From the NCBI RefSeq assembly GCF_041296385.1, contig NC_091020.1:29840001-29904000 (forward strand): a DNA stretch of 64,000 bases, read 5' to 3'. The position numbers and the translations under genes are program-made. This DNA is from Aphelocoma coerulescens (lineage: Eukaryota > Chordata > Aves > Passeriformes > Corvidae). This document shows, piece after piece, positions 26,461 through 38,871 of this stretch; position 1 is the first letter of the stretch, and each line of letters begins with the position of its first letter. Below the pieces are notes generated by a model. It was not told the origin of the DNA and did not search any database. It saw nothing but the letters and a program-made list of their open reading frames with translations.

Positions 26461-29400
26461 CCCTGGACACATCTCTTGTCTTCATTTTTAAACCACTATG
26501 AAAAGGTCACTAAACATTGATCTTGTAAATGAAAGCTCTAAAATAGGACTTGAAAGAGCTAATGTTTGGGGGAGGAAAAAAAGTGTGAAAATTCAACTTG
26601 TTTTTAGGGCTCAGATTTCTCCTACCAAGTTTTAGATCTCTTAACAGTATCAGAAATAACCTACCTCACTCTGGAGGCTGTTTGTTCCTGCAAGAGCCTC
26701 CTGGCCTTACTTCCCTCACCTTGAAACCCATCCCAGTGGATCTGGAGAGAATATAAACCCCACTGCCTCAGCCTCTGTGGATATTTAGCAGCTCCATACA
26801 CTGGCACAAAGGATAGCTGTATCCTTGAGGCCACCCCGGTGAGGAAAACACATTTTTGTCCCTTTTGCAGCATGACTAAAGAATGAATGCACTGTTAAAC
26901 TCATCAAAGAGAAGAAGTTGCATGAGAAATGTGCGCTAGTTAGAATACAGTTTTTAAAATCTTGAATGTAAATACTGTTCTTAAAGCACATGTGGGACTC
27001 AAATAATGAAATAAGGCTGGCTGCATTTAGGTTGTTCACAATCTACTTCATTGCTCTTAAATAATTCGGTCATAGTTCAAAAATGAACAGTTATTTTTAT
27101 ATTTCTTTGCAAATATTGAATGTGTGTATTTTTCTTGGAAAAGAATTGCCCACTAAAATGAGAAGTCTTGAAAAGGGCAAATGATATAAGTGATATTTAG
27201 GATGTCTGCAACTTTTAAAACTACCATACCACCTTCTTACACTAGTACAATGCAAAGAGATGAAAGGAAGTGAAAAGGAATTAGAGTATTCTTAGTAGAT
27301 TACTTCAGAGTCACAAAGAGAACTCCTGATTATTGGAAATACTTTGTAAAGGCAATTAAATGTTGTGCTGACTGAAGCTCAACAGAAAAAGGAGCATCAA
27401 AAATAAGAATGGAAAATGAAGGGTTATTTGGAAGGAAGGCATTGGAAAGTAGTGTAGGAAAAAGCCAGAAATCCTATACATTCCTCTTCTTATATTGTCC
27501 AAACCAGACAGAACAAATGAAAAACCAGCTCACAGGGTCACACATCTGGACACAAACCTTACAGAGGTTTATATGAATCCCTCTTGTGTCTGGCTCTTCC
27601 CCTTTTGGGGGATAATACCTTATAATTCTGAACTTCACACGTTGTAAAGTCCCATTCCCACCACACCCTTTGTTCTCCTCTCACCTTTTAAGATAGATGT
27701 CATAAAATTTGGTGTTCCACCTTTTAGAAAAAAGATGGTTTGCCACTGATTACCTGCTATTTTCATTCCTTGCATTCAAAATTGCAGCAAGCTTTGCATG
27801 AACCAATCCTAAACACAAACCATGATTTTCATTGTCACCTTTTTTCCTATTCTTTATGGAAATCAATGTCTTCTTATGGCTGCTTCAGAGTCTCGAGGGT
27901 ATGGTGTCTAATGGTATTGCTTTATAGTTTTATATTACATCTTTATAACTTAGGATAATTATTTATAGTTGCAAATCATAATGCAGCAGACTGTAGGAAA
28001 CAGAATGGTGTATTGCACAGCAAAGGGAGAGCAGATTCATGGTTTATTATATTATTACATTATAGAAGGCACTTCAGGGGTTCCGACAAAAGTTTCTCAA
28101 ATTGTAGCAGTTCTCAGAAGCTGGGAAGTACAAAACAGATTTCATTTGAAACACTCTTGGATCATTATCATTGTATATACAGCCATTAAAGTCTAGTTGA
28201 AATACAGAATATCAGGAAAAAAGGGAACCAAAGCTAAGTTTTTCACATGTGATCAAAAAGCATATGGGAAAAAATAGAGGGGGGGAAAAAGGTCAGCAGC
28301 TAAATAGCAAATAGAAGCCTCAGTGCAATTTCTGCTTTTAAAAAAACAGATGGGAGATTTAGCACAATTGCAGTGAGGGAGTTCTAATGTCCTGCAGAAG
28401 GTTTGTTTCTCCTTCATCACATAGTAAGAGCTTTTTTGAAAATGCTTAAATGAAAACTAGCTCCTTATCACATCTTGGAAATACAAGGACAGCATGATGC
28501 TTTGTACAGCACACACAGGTTTTGATGAAAATATTTGGAACAATGCACAGAATTGCTCTGAATTTTGCCTGTTGTCTAAAAGAACCATCCTGATGCTGGA
28601 AAATTCGAAGCATTGTGTATCTCTTACCACATCTCCTTTTCCCTGGTTTCATTTCTGCCGTTTCTTACTCACATGAATAGTGGTGAGAATGGGCTGCTGC
28701 AGTAAATCTTTAGTGTCAGAAAGTGTATTTTCCTTGAGTGCATCTTCAGGGAGCTGACATTGTTGGGAAATGGGCTTTGTGAAGTTTTCTGGACTGTATC
28801 TTTCACTTGGTTTCTGCCCTTTTTTTGCACATCCATTTAGTAGTGTGAGTCCTCTTCAACAGGCCATGAGTTAGAGATTGTATTTTGTTGTATTAAAAGG
28901 GGGTGTGGTAATCAGGCTGAGATTTATGCCAGATCAGATCCTGATGGGAATATTTCACAGCTTCTGTATCTCTGGTATATGTTAATCCTAAAAGGAAGGA
29001 TGTGGAACCGGAATTTGGTGTGCCAGGAGAACTTTTCTCATTTTTTTCTGCAAGCATTTAGAGAAATGTTTTAAATGGCAATAGTTTGGTAATGTTTTTT
29101 TACAAGAATAGTTGGGGTTTTGTTGTTGTGGGCTGTTGGTTTTCAAAAATTTTATTGATTTAATGGGTGGATGAGACAATGAGTGCTACCTGTTGGATTG
29201 TGAGTACACATAGAGGTAGGTGGCAAGCTGTGACTATGGACTATCAGTTTTCCAGTTCCTCCTCTCCAAACTAGGACACATGTCTAGGGCATATAATATA
29301 TTTACAGTGATTTGCAGCCATTGTATTACTATCTCTCAGTTTCAGGCATTTGCTGTACCTGCATGTGTCACACAAGCAGAAACAGTGCTCTTCTGCTACC

Positions 29401-31802
29401 ATTTTACTGATATTTATCTGTATTGACTGCTCTGTACCAAGTAAGTGTATGTAATGAAGTGTTTGAAATGGAAACCTATTTCCATACAGTTTGACAGGTC
29501 TAAGTGTGTAATTTTGTCTGTTATAGTCATAACATGGTGTTTTCAATGTAAAATAGAAGATTCAGTAAAGAATAAATGAGTAGCTGTGTAGCTTACCTGT
29601 CTATACTGGAGTCCCATTCAGAATTATTCTCTTTAAGTGCAGACCATAATTGTGGTAGGGCTATTTGTATAAAATCTTTGGGGGTTAAAATGTTGGGATT
29701 TTTTTTTGTGGTGTGAACTTTTTGGCCTTTTACCAAGCTTTTCTATTGAAATTAATAAAAATCAATTTTCTTTATAAGCTGATGCTAGATTTGCTGACAG
29801 AGTCACCTTAATACTGACAGCAGGGCATTTGTGACTTTTTTTTCTTTTCTTTTTCACTGTTCTTGGGCATTAATAGCACTGAACCTACAAATACCCTTGC
29901 TAGAGATCCTGAGGACCCTGAAGTTGTCACTTTAGTGATATTTCAAAATATGGTTCAAAATTCTCAGCATGCTTTCTGTCCTGTTGACTTAATTCTGTGT
30001 TACCCTCCCAAGATCGTTTGTTTTGTCAGAGTGACTCCTGGCTATGTAGCAGGGGAAGGTCTGAATATATAGTTGTGGAAATCAGCAGAATACTGAAAAA
30101 CTGGCATTGCCATTTGGCCAGAACCAAATTAGTATCAAAACAGTGGTTAGAGTGATGATATCTGTTGGAATATGGAAAACATGTGTGGGAAATGGAAAAC
30201 AAGTCCAGTACCTCATAAACCTTCAAAAGCAGAACTTTTAAATGAGAATTCTGTATGGAAAAGCACTGCAGATATCATGCCTACTGCTGATTAAGCTGCA
30301 ATCCTGTTAAATTTCTGGTGAACTACAATAATTTCTTTGCATGAACCTATTCAATACTTTCTGGTTTAAATAAAACTTTTGACAAGGGAAAAAAAAACTG
30401 GCACCTGCAATATAAAGGGTGCAAGAGAGAGAAAAAGGATCTTTGAGGATTATTGTTCCAATCTTCTTCCTTAAAAGTAAATGGTAATGTAAGTAGTATT
30501 GTTTTATCTCCAGTGTGGGCAGAATTGGCCCCTATTGGGCTCTTAAACCTATTGTCTTTAAGGTGGTGTGTTTTGTCTTGAAGAGGAGAGTAGTAAAGCT
30601 GCAAATCTGACAGTATATGTTATCACCCAGATGGAACATTAGGGAGGTATTCATAAAAACTGAATTTCACCTGGTGAGGTTTATCACCCCAGATTTCCTC
30701 TACAGACAGAAAGAGATCTGCTTTAAATCACCCCGTGCAAGAAAGGCCCCTCTGGAGGGAGGCAAACCCCAGTGACTACTGCTGCCTTTTCCCCTTCTGA
30801 ATGTTCTCCTGATGGCTCAGTTTTGTTCCAACCTGCTCTGTTTCCCAGATACTCACACATGGATATTCACACACACGCAGATATTCTGATTACTGAACTG
30901 CATGAATTATAGTTCAGCCCTGTAATAATGGCCAGTCCCACTCTGTTTATATGGATGATAGATCTCTGTCCCACATGTGTTCATCCCACTCATGATGCAT
31001 AGTAAGGCTCTAACTTTCATCACGTGGTTAAAGCATCCAATTGCATGAATGGGTTTGGGTAAAAAGATTTAAAATATTTTAACTCAAGTTCACAAATTTT
31101 TACAGCGTTCATACCTTCATTTTGCTCTGATTGGCATCTGTGATCCAAATAAAAAGAACTTGCTGAAGATAGAGGCAAAGAGGAAAATAATGCTGTACAG
31201 GTGACCTCGAGTGAGCCAGGCTGGAGGAGACTTTTGCAATCCAGACATGTCTAATTACTGTAGAGGGGTTCATAAACTAACCCCACCTGGGCCATAACTG
31301 TGATACTGACTTCTAAACAAAACCAATGATGATTTTGTTTGTATTAAACCAGGTATTGCTAAAAGTAAGTGAAAATAGAGCTTCTTCAGTACTCTGAGTA
31401 CTTTTTTCTCTTCTACAGAAATAGGTTTACAAGACCAAATTAGATTCTGGCATGATTAATGCATCTCACCAAATTCTTGCAGAGTAGCAAATTAGTTTAT
31501 AGTGATTTTCTTGAAAACAAATTAAACGGCTGCACAACATCACAAGAATAGAGATGCTTTTCATAACATATGGATAAATTATTCAATGGAAGTGAGATGT
31601 AATCAAACAGAAAATGTAATCCAAATGTTTAAAATATTACTGTCCATTGTAGAAAAATGTGTAATTACTTGCATTTTAACACATGATGTGTAATACACAG
31701 TGGCAGAGCAGCAAGGAATTAATCTGCATGAGATTTGCACATATTCTAAGTAGAGATTATTCCTTTTTAGGTGTTTTTAATATCATTCAGTTAAAAAAAA
31801 TA
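26461..31802. other. Unassigned non-coding stretch
   Basis: AT-rich sequence, no recognised exon, RNA gene or repeat. A more balanced-composition part lies at about 30650-31060 but shows no open frame or repeat signature. Confidence 0.5.
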
Positions 31803-32064
31803 TGACAAGAAGACTCGACCTCAAGTTGCACCAGGGGAGGTTTATATTGGCTATTAGGAAAAACTTTTTCACCAGGAGGGTTGTCAGGTACTGGAACAGG
31901 CTGCCCAGGGAAGTGGTGAAAACACCATTGCTGGAGGTATTTAAAAGACATGTATGTGTGGCACTTAGGGACATGCTTTTGGTGGGCTTTGCAGTGTTAA
32001 TGGTTGGACCCCATGATCCTGAGGGTCTTTTCCAACATAAACAATTTAATGATTCTATGGTTCT
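31803..32064 (+). mobile_element. CR1 retrotransposon 3' end
   Basis: Clear sense-strand CR1 3' region: 'ctcaagttgcaccaggggag' 'gtttatattggctattagga' then 'ggttgtcaggtactggaaca' 'ggctgcccagggaagtggtg', 'gtgtggcacttagggacatg', 'ttaatggttggaccccatga', and the end 'aatgattctatggttct'. About 260 bp remain of a 4-5 kb element, the usual 5' truncation. It is one of the best preserved copies in the window, so probably among the younger insertions. An ATG frame through it (31802-32089) is only repeat sequence. Confidence 0.93.
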
Positions 32065-33631
32065 TGTGTTCCAGGAGGGCTGGAGTTGAGAAAAGAGGGC
32101 GGGAGAATAAAACTTGAGTTAATCAATGTTAGGTTGCCCCAGTCCCGCTACTGTAGTGTCTCTAACTCCCCACCAGGTCCACTTCAACAGGACACTGTTT
32201 GAGGCATCCCAGAGAGCATTGTCAACTTCCCCTTGTCCATATCCAGAGAGGCCAAACAAGCCATGCTGTCTCTTAGTCACTGGCAGGCTGGATAGTTTAA
32301 AGGCACCAGATGTTGTACAGACCTGGATTTCAGACTAAACTATGGATATCTCACTCTGAAAGGGAAGGAAATCTGCCTGACTGCATTAAAAAAAAAAAGA
32401 AAAAAAAAAATCACCACTGGCCTCATGGAACACAAATATTTCACACAAATATGTAGGGCCATTTCCTTTTCAAAATGAGAAAATTTGGGAAAGGCTGAAC
32501 ATTTCTTCAAAGAGCCTTTATTGTATAGTCTGCATTTCCCACAAACTGACAGCAGGTAATTTATAAGTCTATTGTGGGAACAAGGATTTCTTAGTCACTT
32601 ATAGATAGCTCTTATTACTAAATAGCAAAGGTGTAATAAAGAAGAGCATGACATCTTCTCTCTACTAGTGTGTGGCTATTTAATTCCACACTATCATTAT
32701 TTAGTTCATTATTGTTATGGTTTAAGCTCTGTCTCGTATTTTACTTATTTAATTAAGTTATATGCAAAAGAAAAGGAAAACATACCTCCTGGCCTCTTGG
32801 CTGTCTTCCCATCTAGCAAAAATTATCACTGAAAAAAAATGATGGGGTTACTTGCCCAAAGTAATTTCCTAGTTAGCTTAGTTTGTTTAATACATCTTTC
32901 TGAAAGTAAGAGCAGTGTCAACTTAAAATACACATTCATGCACCAAACAGGAAGAGAAGCCCATAAAAAGACTGTGAATTTGAGATGCTGTCAGCTTGTC
33001 CTTTTAAAAATAATCTAATTCAAATAAAAAAACATTCAATATGACAGGCTATGAAGACATTTACTCTTCTTGGCAGATGCTTACGATTATTTTTCTCTGT
33101 GACTAAGTCTGCGATCTCTGGATACTGTCTAGGCACACCTGCCAGATCAGGAAACCCGGATACATATGAAGGATTTGACTATTTTCTGACTTTGAAATGA
33201 ACTTAGATCTGTGGTGTTCTTCTAGCTATGCACAGCCTTGAACTTCAGATGACTCTTAATTTTTCTCCTGGAAAGTAGGTACTCGAGAATCAGGTTTGCA
33301 CTTGCTTAGGACGGGGCTCTGTGCATCACATTTTTAAATACCAAATTTTGTTCTGGTTCCACTTTATGTGCCTTTTGGATATCTCCCAACATGACTTGAT
33401 CCATGGCAGAGGAGTATGCAGCACAAAGAACAGGCTGGCCTTTTCAGCCATGAAAATTAAGCATGAGTTGTTCTGCTTAGAGACAGTTTGGTGGAGAACA
33501 CAGGAACAACCAGAAAATCGTGAAACTATTACCAAACAACTAAACAGAGTATGACTATTTCTAGCACAGTATCTCATAAAAGTAAGAGAATTTTTTCTGT
33601 GGGTGCTCAGAAACACTGCCTAGTAACAATC
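32065..33631. other. Unassigned non-coding stretch with A-rich tract
   Basis: Contains an A-rich run at about 32388-32410 (A11 G A10). The 300 bases between the CR1 end and this run look unique and relatively GC-rich. They could be a retroposed transcript tail, but I see neither a poly(A) signal close to the run nor a target-site duplication. Confidence 0.45.
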
Positions 33632-33669
33632 TTCTAGAATGTTATGTTCCTTCTAGAATGTTATGTTCC
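33632..33669 (+). repeat. Perfect 19-bp tandem duplication
   Basis: The unit ttctagaatgttatgttcc occurs twice back to back (33632-33650 and 33651-33669) without a mismatch, so the duplication is recent or homogenised. Confidence 0.95.
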
Positions 33670-33823
33670 CCCACCATTACAGACATTATAACGAACATTT
33701 TTTTTTCTCTGAAGAATAAATGTGTGCAATCCATAAACGTTATGGTGAATGTGATCTATTACTTCACATTAAGAAACAGGTAACATAAAGCTTCATTATT
33801 AACTGGGGGTTGTATATAAGTTC

Positions 33824-33829
33824 TGTGTA

Positions 33830-33867
<38 letters not shown>
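33824..33867 (+). repeat. (TG)n/(TA)n microsatellite
   Basis: A short TG-rich run passes into about 14 TA repeats (33839-33867). A second TA run of about 8 units lies at 33918-33934. Perfect runs of this length are prone to slippage and likely polymorphic. Confidence 0.93.
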
Positions 33868-33872
<5 letters not shown>

Positions 33873-33917
33873 GTTACATAATGGCATGTTTATGTTACAT
33901 TATTACATAATTTTTGC

Positions 33918-33934
33918 ATATATATATATATATA
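33918..33934 (+). repeat. (TA)n microsatellite
   Basis: About eight TA units, 50 bases from the longer TA run. Confidence 0.9.
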
Positions 33935-36900
33935 CCAGTTATGCACACATGATATACACTGTGTATTTATCAAACACTATTTTTATAGACTTGAAATATT
34001 GATAAATGGCATAACTCATTAAAATTCACTACATTCTAACTGGTAGTTTTATTGATGAATAAGAAATTGTCTTCATTGGCTTCACTGTGTGCTATGATCA
34101 CCTTCATGAGGCACCACACTATCATTCTCATCAATTAGGGTATCTTCAAACAGCTCAGATCCATTTCTAGAGATTTCCATGTTCAGTAAATCTACAATGG
34201 AAAAATTTCGAGTAACAGGTCCTTTATGATAAAAGGACTCTGTCCACTATGAGGTGAGCATGTACAGTAATGCCAGGCTTTAAAGAATCGACAGATGGAA
34301 GGAACATAAAGACTTGTGGGCACTGAAGGGTGAAGCTGTGACTTTAATAATATAGTGTTTACCCAGTCTTTGCTGTTTAAGTCTCTCTGTATGGCAGCTG
34401 GCATTTTATTTTCATTGCTTAAAGTCACCTTAAACAATGACTATAATTTTGGTAAAAATGTCAAAGAAATCTAATTGATCTTCCTGACTCGTAGTTATTT
34501 TATTGTCTTCAGGTTTCTGAATGTTCTGATTCTGCATAACAATGACGTGTAGAAATTTAATCAAGTGAAGACATCTATCCAAATGTTATGTCTGAATAAT
34601 GCATATTCAAATTGAAAGGAAACATTTCCAGTTACCTGCCTAACCACAAATCTGAGGTCATTCTTTGTTCCCTTACTTTTAACAAAGGAGATAGTAGGAA
34701 CTCGATGCATTTCTCATTAAAATGAACAATAGAGGAGGAAAAAAAGACTTTAAATATGCACACCAGCAGGTAAGACTAATTTTTCAATGTAGAGGTTTTT
34801 TCTACTATTAGAGATAGTGTAGCCTTACATCAGTTCAAATGTAGTTGTATACAATCAGAGGAAAAATGTTTAAACATCCCAGCATGGGTACTTCCATTTA
34901 AATCTGATTACAGTGAAATAAAACTGTAGCTATTAAAGGTTTAGAAGAACTACAAATACAAGCAGTAAAAGAAGACAGTTAGTAAATGAGGTAGTAAAAC
35001 ATTTCAGCAGGGCAAACAGTTTATAGCACTCAGCCTTCCTGTAGCAGACTGTGCTATTCACCACAGACCCGTGCACTGTTCCCCGAACTGCACTTAAACC
35101 TGCAATTAACCTTTCACGCCTAATGAAGCTGTTTTGCTGCAAAATTAAAATATATAGTACTGCCTGTTTTTACAGAGACTGGGAGGAGAGCATCTCAGAA
35201 TGAATGACTTTTTCAGATGCAGGATTAAAAGGCTGTTTGTATATAAATGGTGAATGCGCTTTTCAAGGTAATCTCATTTGATTTGCTGTATTTTATCCCT
35301 CTAGTTATTAATAGTTTTGCACTATTGTAAAAAAAAAAAAAAAGGAAAAAATTCACACCCCAGTAATTTTATGATTAGACACTTCCTGAAAATAAACTGT
35401 TACTATTTAACTTCCATTAGGAAAGACAATAGTTCTGCTAAAGATAACCAAGTTCATATTGCTTTCTCTGGTGTTTTCCTCATTGTGGATGCAATTATCT
35501 CTTACAAAAATATACTTTCCACTTATGATTTGACTGGGCTCACTTCTTAATGACCTATGCATACGTATCCTTAAAACAAGCTCGAGGTTGTTCGAGCTGC
35601 ATAGAACTAGGTCAGGTTATTTCTATAGCATTTAGTAGAAAAATAAACTAAATTTAAAAATGGGGCTGGTCCTGCAACTAAGCTTGAATTTCCAGAAATT
35701 AGAAGTGACCCATTGAGTCTCCGTGTGGAATCCTTACTGATTCCACTGTTCCTTTCTGCCACGTTACTCAAGGGTCAGAAGCAACCAGAGACCCTGTACT
35801 GGTTTGGAAAATACCAGTTTGGATGTTAGGTAGGATATTTAAACAGCAGCATTCAGAGAAGGCGGGTAAATGTAATAACTTAGGAGTTGAGGTAACGCAT
35901 CTGGAGCACTGTACAATTTACAATTCCAACTTCAATGACTGTAAATGTGTTCACATTTGTTATTTAGATAAAAAACCCATAAAATCAAGGGAATGTTTTG
36001 GATTGTTTGGGGTTTTTTTTAATGAATATTTAAGCCACAGCATTTTTTTCTGTTTTATTTTGATGTAAATTCTCCTCGCTCAAAGTGTCTGTGCACAGGC
36101 TTGACTTGGTAAATGAAATTCCTTTAGACTGCCAGTCTGCAATAATGAATTGTTCCCCCAGTTAATTGTATTGCTTTGATAACAAGGAACTACACTGGGC
36201 ATAGAGAACATCATAAATGAATTTCATCAGATGATTTGTGTGACGTTTTGAAAAATGATCTTCTGTAGTGACCTGATTTAAATGGAATTCTATCAACATG
36301 CCAGTACATCCCAGTATGCAGTGTTAGACGTAAGGATTCCTTTTTGTTAATTGCTATATCAAGTGAGGTTAGCATAATACATCCAAATATTTTAAAATAG
36401 CTTATGAAATTGCAAAATCTGTTCACTAGTAATACCCCTTCTGTTTAGCATAGTCCCTAAGCCTAGCTGTTGAAGATAGGAACACATGTAAGCAATCATC
36501 AAAATGTTATTTAGGTTTTATCCCTGAATTTGCTAATACCAGATACTGCTTAAAGGTGCCTCAAGGATTTCAACAATTTAATTTGTCAAAGTCCAATTTA
36601 AGGCATCACTGGCTCATGCCAGGAAATATCTGTGTATGTGAGAAAAAACAACTTGATTAATCTTGGCTCTTACATATCCTGAAATGTATCAATGATAATT
36701 GTATGTAGCGTTTTACAGTATTATGCATATTTAAAAGGCTGGATGCACATTAATTAATTCTTGCAACTTTTTTGTGAGTTAAGAAAGGTAGTGTTACCAG
36801 TGTGCAATAGCATAGGGTTTTTTTAGGATACTGGAAACCTGAACCGAATCTGACCATGTGTCTTATATTATGAAAGAAGACTGTAGTAGTACTTGTTAGT

Positions 36901-37392
36901 GGAAAACAATTTTTGCACAATTTCTTTGTAGATAAATGCTGTGATGAGGGATTGCATGAAAAGTATTGCAAAATTGGATTTGGTGTAATAGATAAATTGA
37001 GTTTGATATAGAACTGAGATAAGAAATAGAGACTGCCTGTTAGACATGGTGAAAAATATCTTCAAAGGTTTCTTTGGAGAGTGGTGGTGTTACTGGGTGG
37101 AGAATGGGATGTTTTGGGCAGCATGGAGAACTATCCTTACTTACATTTTGGGTATATGTAGATATGGTTTTTTGTGGTTTTTTTTTCAGTAGAACATATG
37201 AATGGTGTGAATACTCCTAATCCACTGGATTGCAGTATCACCTGTGTGAATGTAAAAGCTCAGAACTGCCATGTATTAAGTGTATTGTTAATCACAGCAT
37301 TTCAGAAGTCACTAATTTCTAGAAAGTATGCAGTAGCAAGCAAATGGAAGAGTAAATTCTTAGACTATTAAATTCTTAGGTACAGAAGGGAA
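33935..37392. other. Unassigned non-coding stretch
   Basis: AT-rich sequence with an A15 run at 35329-35343. No exon or repeat family was recognised. Confidence 0.5.
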
Positions 37393-37791
37393 GCCAAATG
37401 AGGAGTGGCTGAGGTCACTTGGTCTGTTCAGCCTGGAAGAGACTGAGGGGAGAGACCTCATTGTAGTTACAACTTCCTCATGAGGGGAAGAGCAGGGTCA
37501 GACACTGATCTCTGCCCTGTGGGGACCAGTGACAGGACCCAAGGGAACAACCTGAAGTTGTGTCAAGAGAGGTTCAGGTTGGGCATTAGAAAAAAATTCT
37601 TCATCCACAGGGTAGTTGGCACTGGAACAGGCTCCCCAAGGAGTGGTCACAGCACTAAAAGAGTTCAAGAAGCATCTGGACAATGGACATGGTGGGATTC
37701 TTGGGACTGTCCTGTTCAGGGCCAGAAACTGGACTTGATGATCCTTGTGGGTCCCTTTGAACTCAGGATATCCTATGATTCTATGATTCTT
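37393..37791 (+). mobile_element. CR1 retrotransposon 3' end (end of ORF2 plus 3' UTR)
   Basis: Sense CR1 copy. 'gaggtcacttggtctgttca' 'gcctggaagagactgagggg' is the end of the coding region; then come 'gacctcattgtagttacaac', 'aagagaggttcaggttgggc', 'ggcactggaacaggctcccc', 'ggacttgatgatccttgtgg' and the tandem 8-mer end 'atgattctatgattct' (37774-37789). It is the longest readable young-looking CR1 here, about 400 bp, 5'-truncated. Open frames of 112 and 115 codons across it on both strands are repeat shadows, not genes. Confidence 0.95.
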
Positions 37792-38051
37792 AAGCATGCC
37801 TGTCCATGCCCTTGGTAATACCCTGTGAAGATTGCAACAGGTCATGAAATATCAACAAATTAACCAGAATCCAAAAAAGAAGAGTTTTGGTGAGTTGACA
37901 ACATTTAGAATTTATCCAGACCATCACGGCTCACTGCTTGTTTACAGATCTGTGCTTTCTAGAAAGATAAAGGTACTTTCATATCTTTCTGTGGTAAATA
38001 CTAACTTCTGAATATTCCCTAATCAGAGAGGCACATATATACACATATATT

Positions 38052-38073
38052 TTATATATATATATATATATAT
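38052..38073 (+). repeat. (TA)n microsatellite
   Basis: About eleven TA units, flanked on the left by an interrupted CACATATATA run. Confidence 0.93.
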
Positions 38074-38235
38074 GTATCTCAAAGGCAAATATTCAAGGGT
38101 ACAATGTTATCCTAACTGCAGTTTCTGTTTCTCTCTTATTTTCTCATTTTATAGTTTTATCCATTTCTAAATGCAATGCACAAACATTTAATATGAGAAA
38201 ATTCATGTCAGAAAGCTTCTGGTCCACATAACCAA

Positions 38236-38346
38236 GAAAATGGTGATAAAGAGAGGTCATGCTAAGATCACACAGCAAATCAATAAGAGTTACAAGTGGA
38301 ACTCAGTTCTCCCTATTTCCAATCTGGTGTCTTAACTGCACTTTTT
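38236..38346 (-). mobile_element. MIR-like SINE relic, antisense
   Basis: On the plus strand 'gaggtcatgctaagatcaca' 'cagcaaatcaataag', then 'agtggaactcagttctccct' and 'tccaatctggtgtcttaact' follow the reverse complement of MIR-type SINEs (gccca-aggtcacacagc-agt...tgg-a-ctggaactc-aggtctcctgac-tcc-agtctggtgc-cttaacca). The matched parts keep the right order and spacing. This is the tRNA-derived half and central core. Such copies are ancient and immobile; boundaries are approximate. Confidence 0.58.
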
Positions 38347-38538
38347 CCTTCCACTGTTTCTTCACTGTTACCAGGTAGCATTTAAGAAAGTGAGAACTTG
38401 TTATCTAACTTTGAAATAAAACTGATCACTTCTGGGAAACGATAAAAACTTTGCTTGAAAGAAACCATCACGCTGCTCTGGAATTCTTCTCAGGAAAGCT
38501 GAGCATTAAATTTTGTTTTTCCTTTATTTATCTTACAG

Positions 38539-38663
38539 GTCTTGCAATTGCAAGTGCTCTGATAGACATTTCACAACAGAAGCCTGCGGACTGTAAAGAT
38601 AAGAGTTCAGGAGTCAGAAATCGAAAACATCACCTTTCAACACGTCAAGGAACTTGTGTCTGA
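38539..38663 (+). CDS. Possible terminal coding exon, unidentified
   Basis: A strong 3' splice-site context (pyrimidine-rich 'ttttcctttatttatcttacag', AG at 38537-38538) is followed by a frame that opens with LAIASALIDISQQKPADCKD and runs to a TGA at 38661-38663, 41 codons. The product has two Cys and a basic, His-containing end (RNRKHHLST) and no low complexity, unlike the surrounding chance frames. A canonical AATAAA poly(A) signal follows at 38866-38871, about 200 bases after the stop, so acceptor, frame, stop and signal together resemble a last exon. I do not recognise the protein, no partner exon was found upstream in the window, and the frame is short enough to be chance. Confidence 0.25.
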
Positions 38664-38865
38664 GATTCAAAAACTACAATTGTATATTCTGTAATGTTTT
38701 CTTTTTAAATGGCTTCCATTGAAAGCTATACTACAGCCTCAGTTTTTATGGAGGCAAATCTATGAATGAACACATGAAGTACTGTGCTCTGTTCTAGTCA
38801 CACAGCCTGCTATCCCCCAAAGCAGAACAAACTTGTGGTTGGTATGAGTATGCTTGATGAGCTTT

Positions 38866-38871
38866 AATAAA
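38866..38871 (+). terminator. Candidate polyadenylation signal AATAAA
   Basis: Canonical hexamer placed about 200 bases downstream of the stop of the possible terminal exon. AATAAA is common in AT-rich DNA, so alone it means little. Confidence 0.25.

Noticed and set aside
31802..32089. 95-codon plus-strand frame
   Set aside because: It is CR1 3' UTR sequence, not a gene.
37480..37845. Open frames of 112 and 115 codons on opposite strands
   Set aside because: They lie across the CR1 3' end, whose sequence is fully explained by the repeat.
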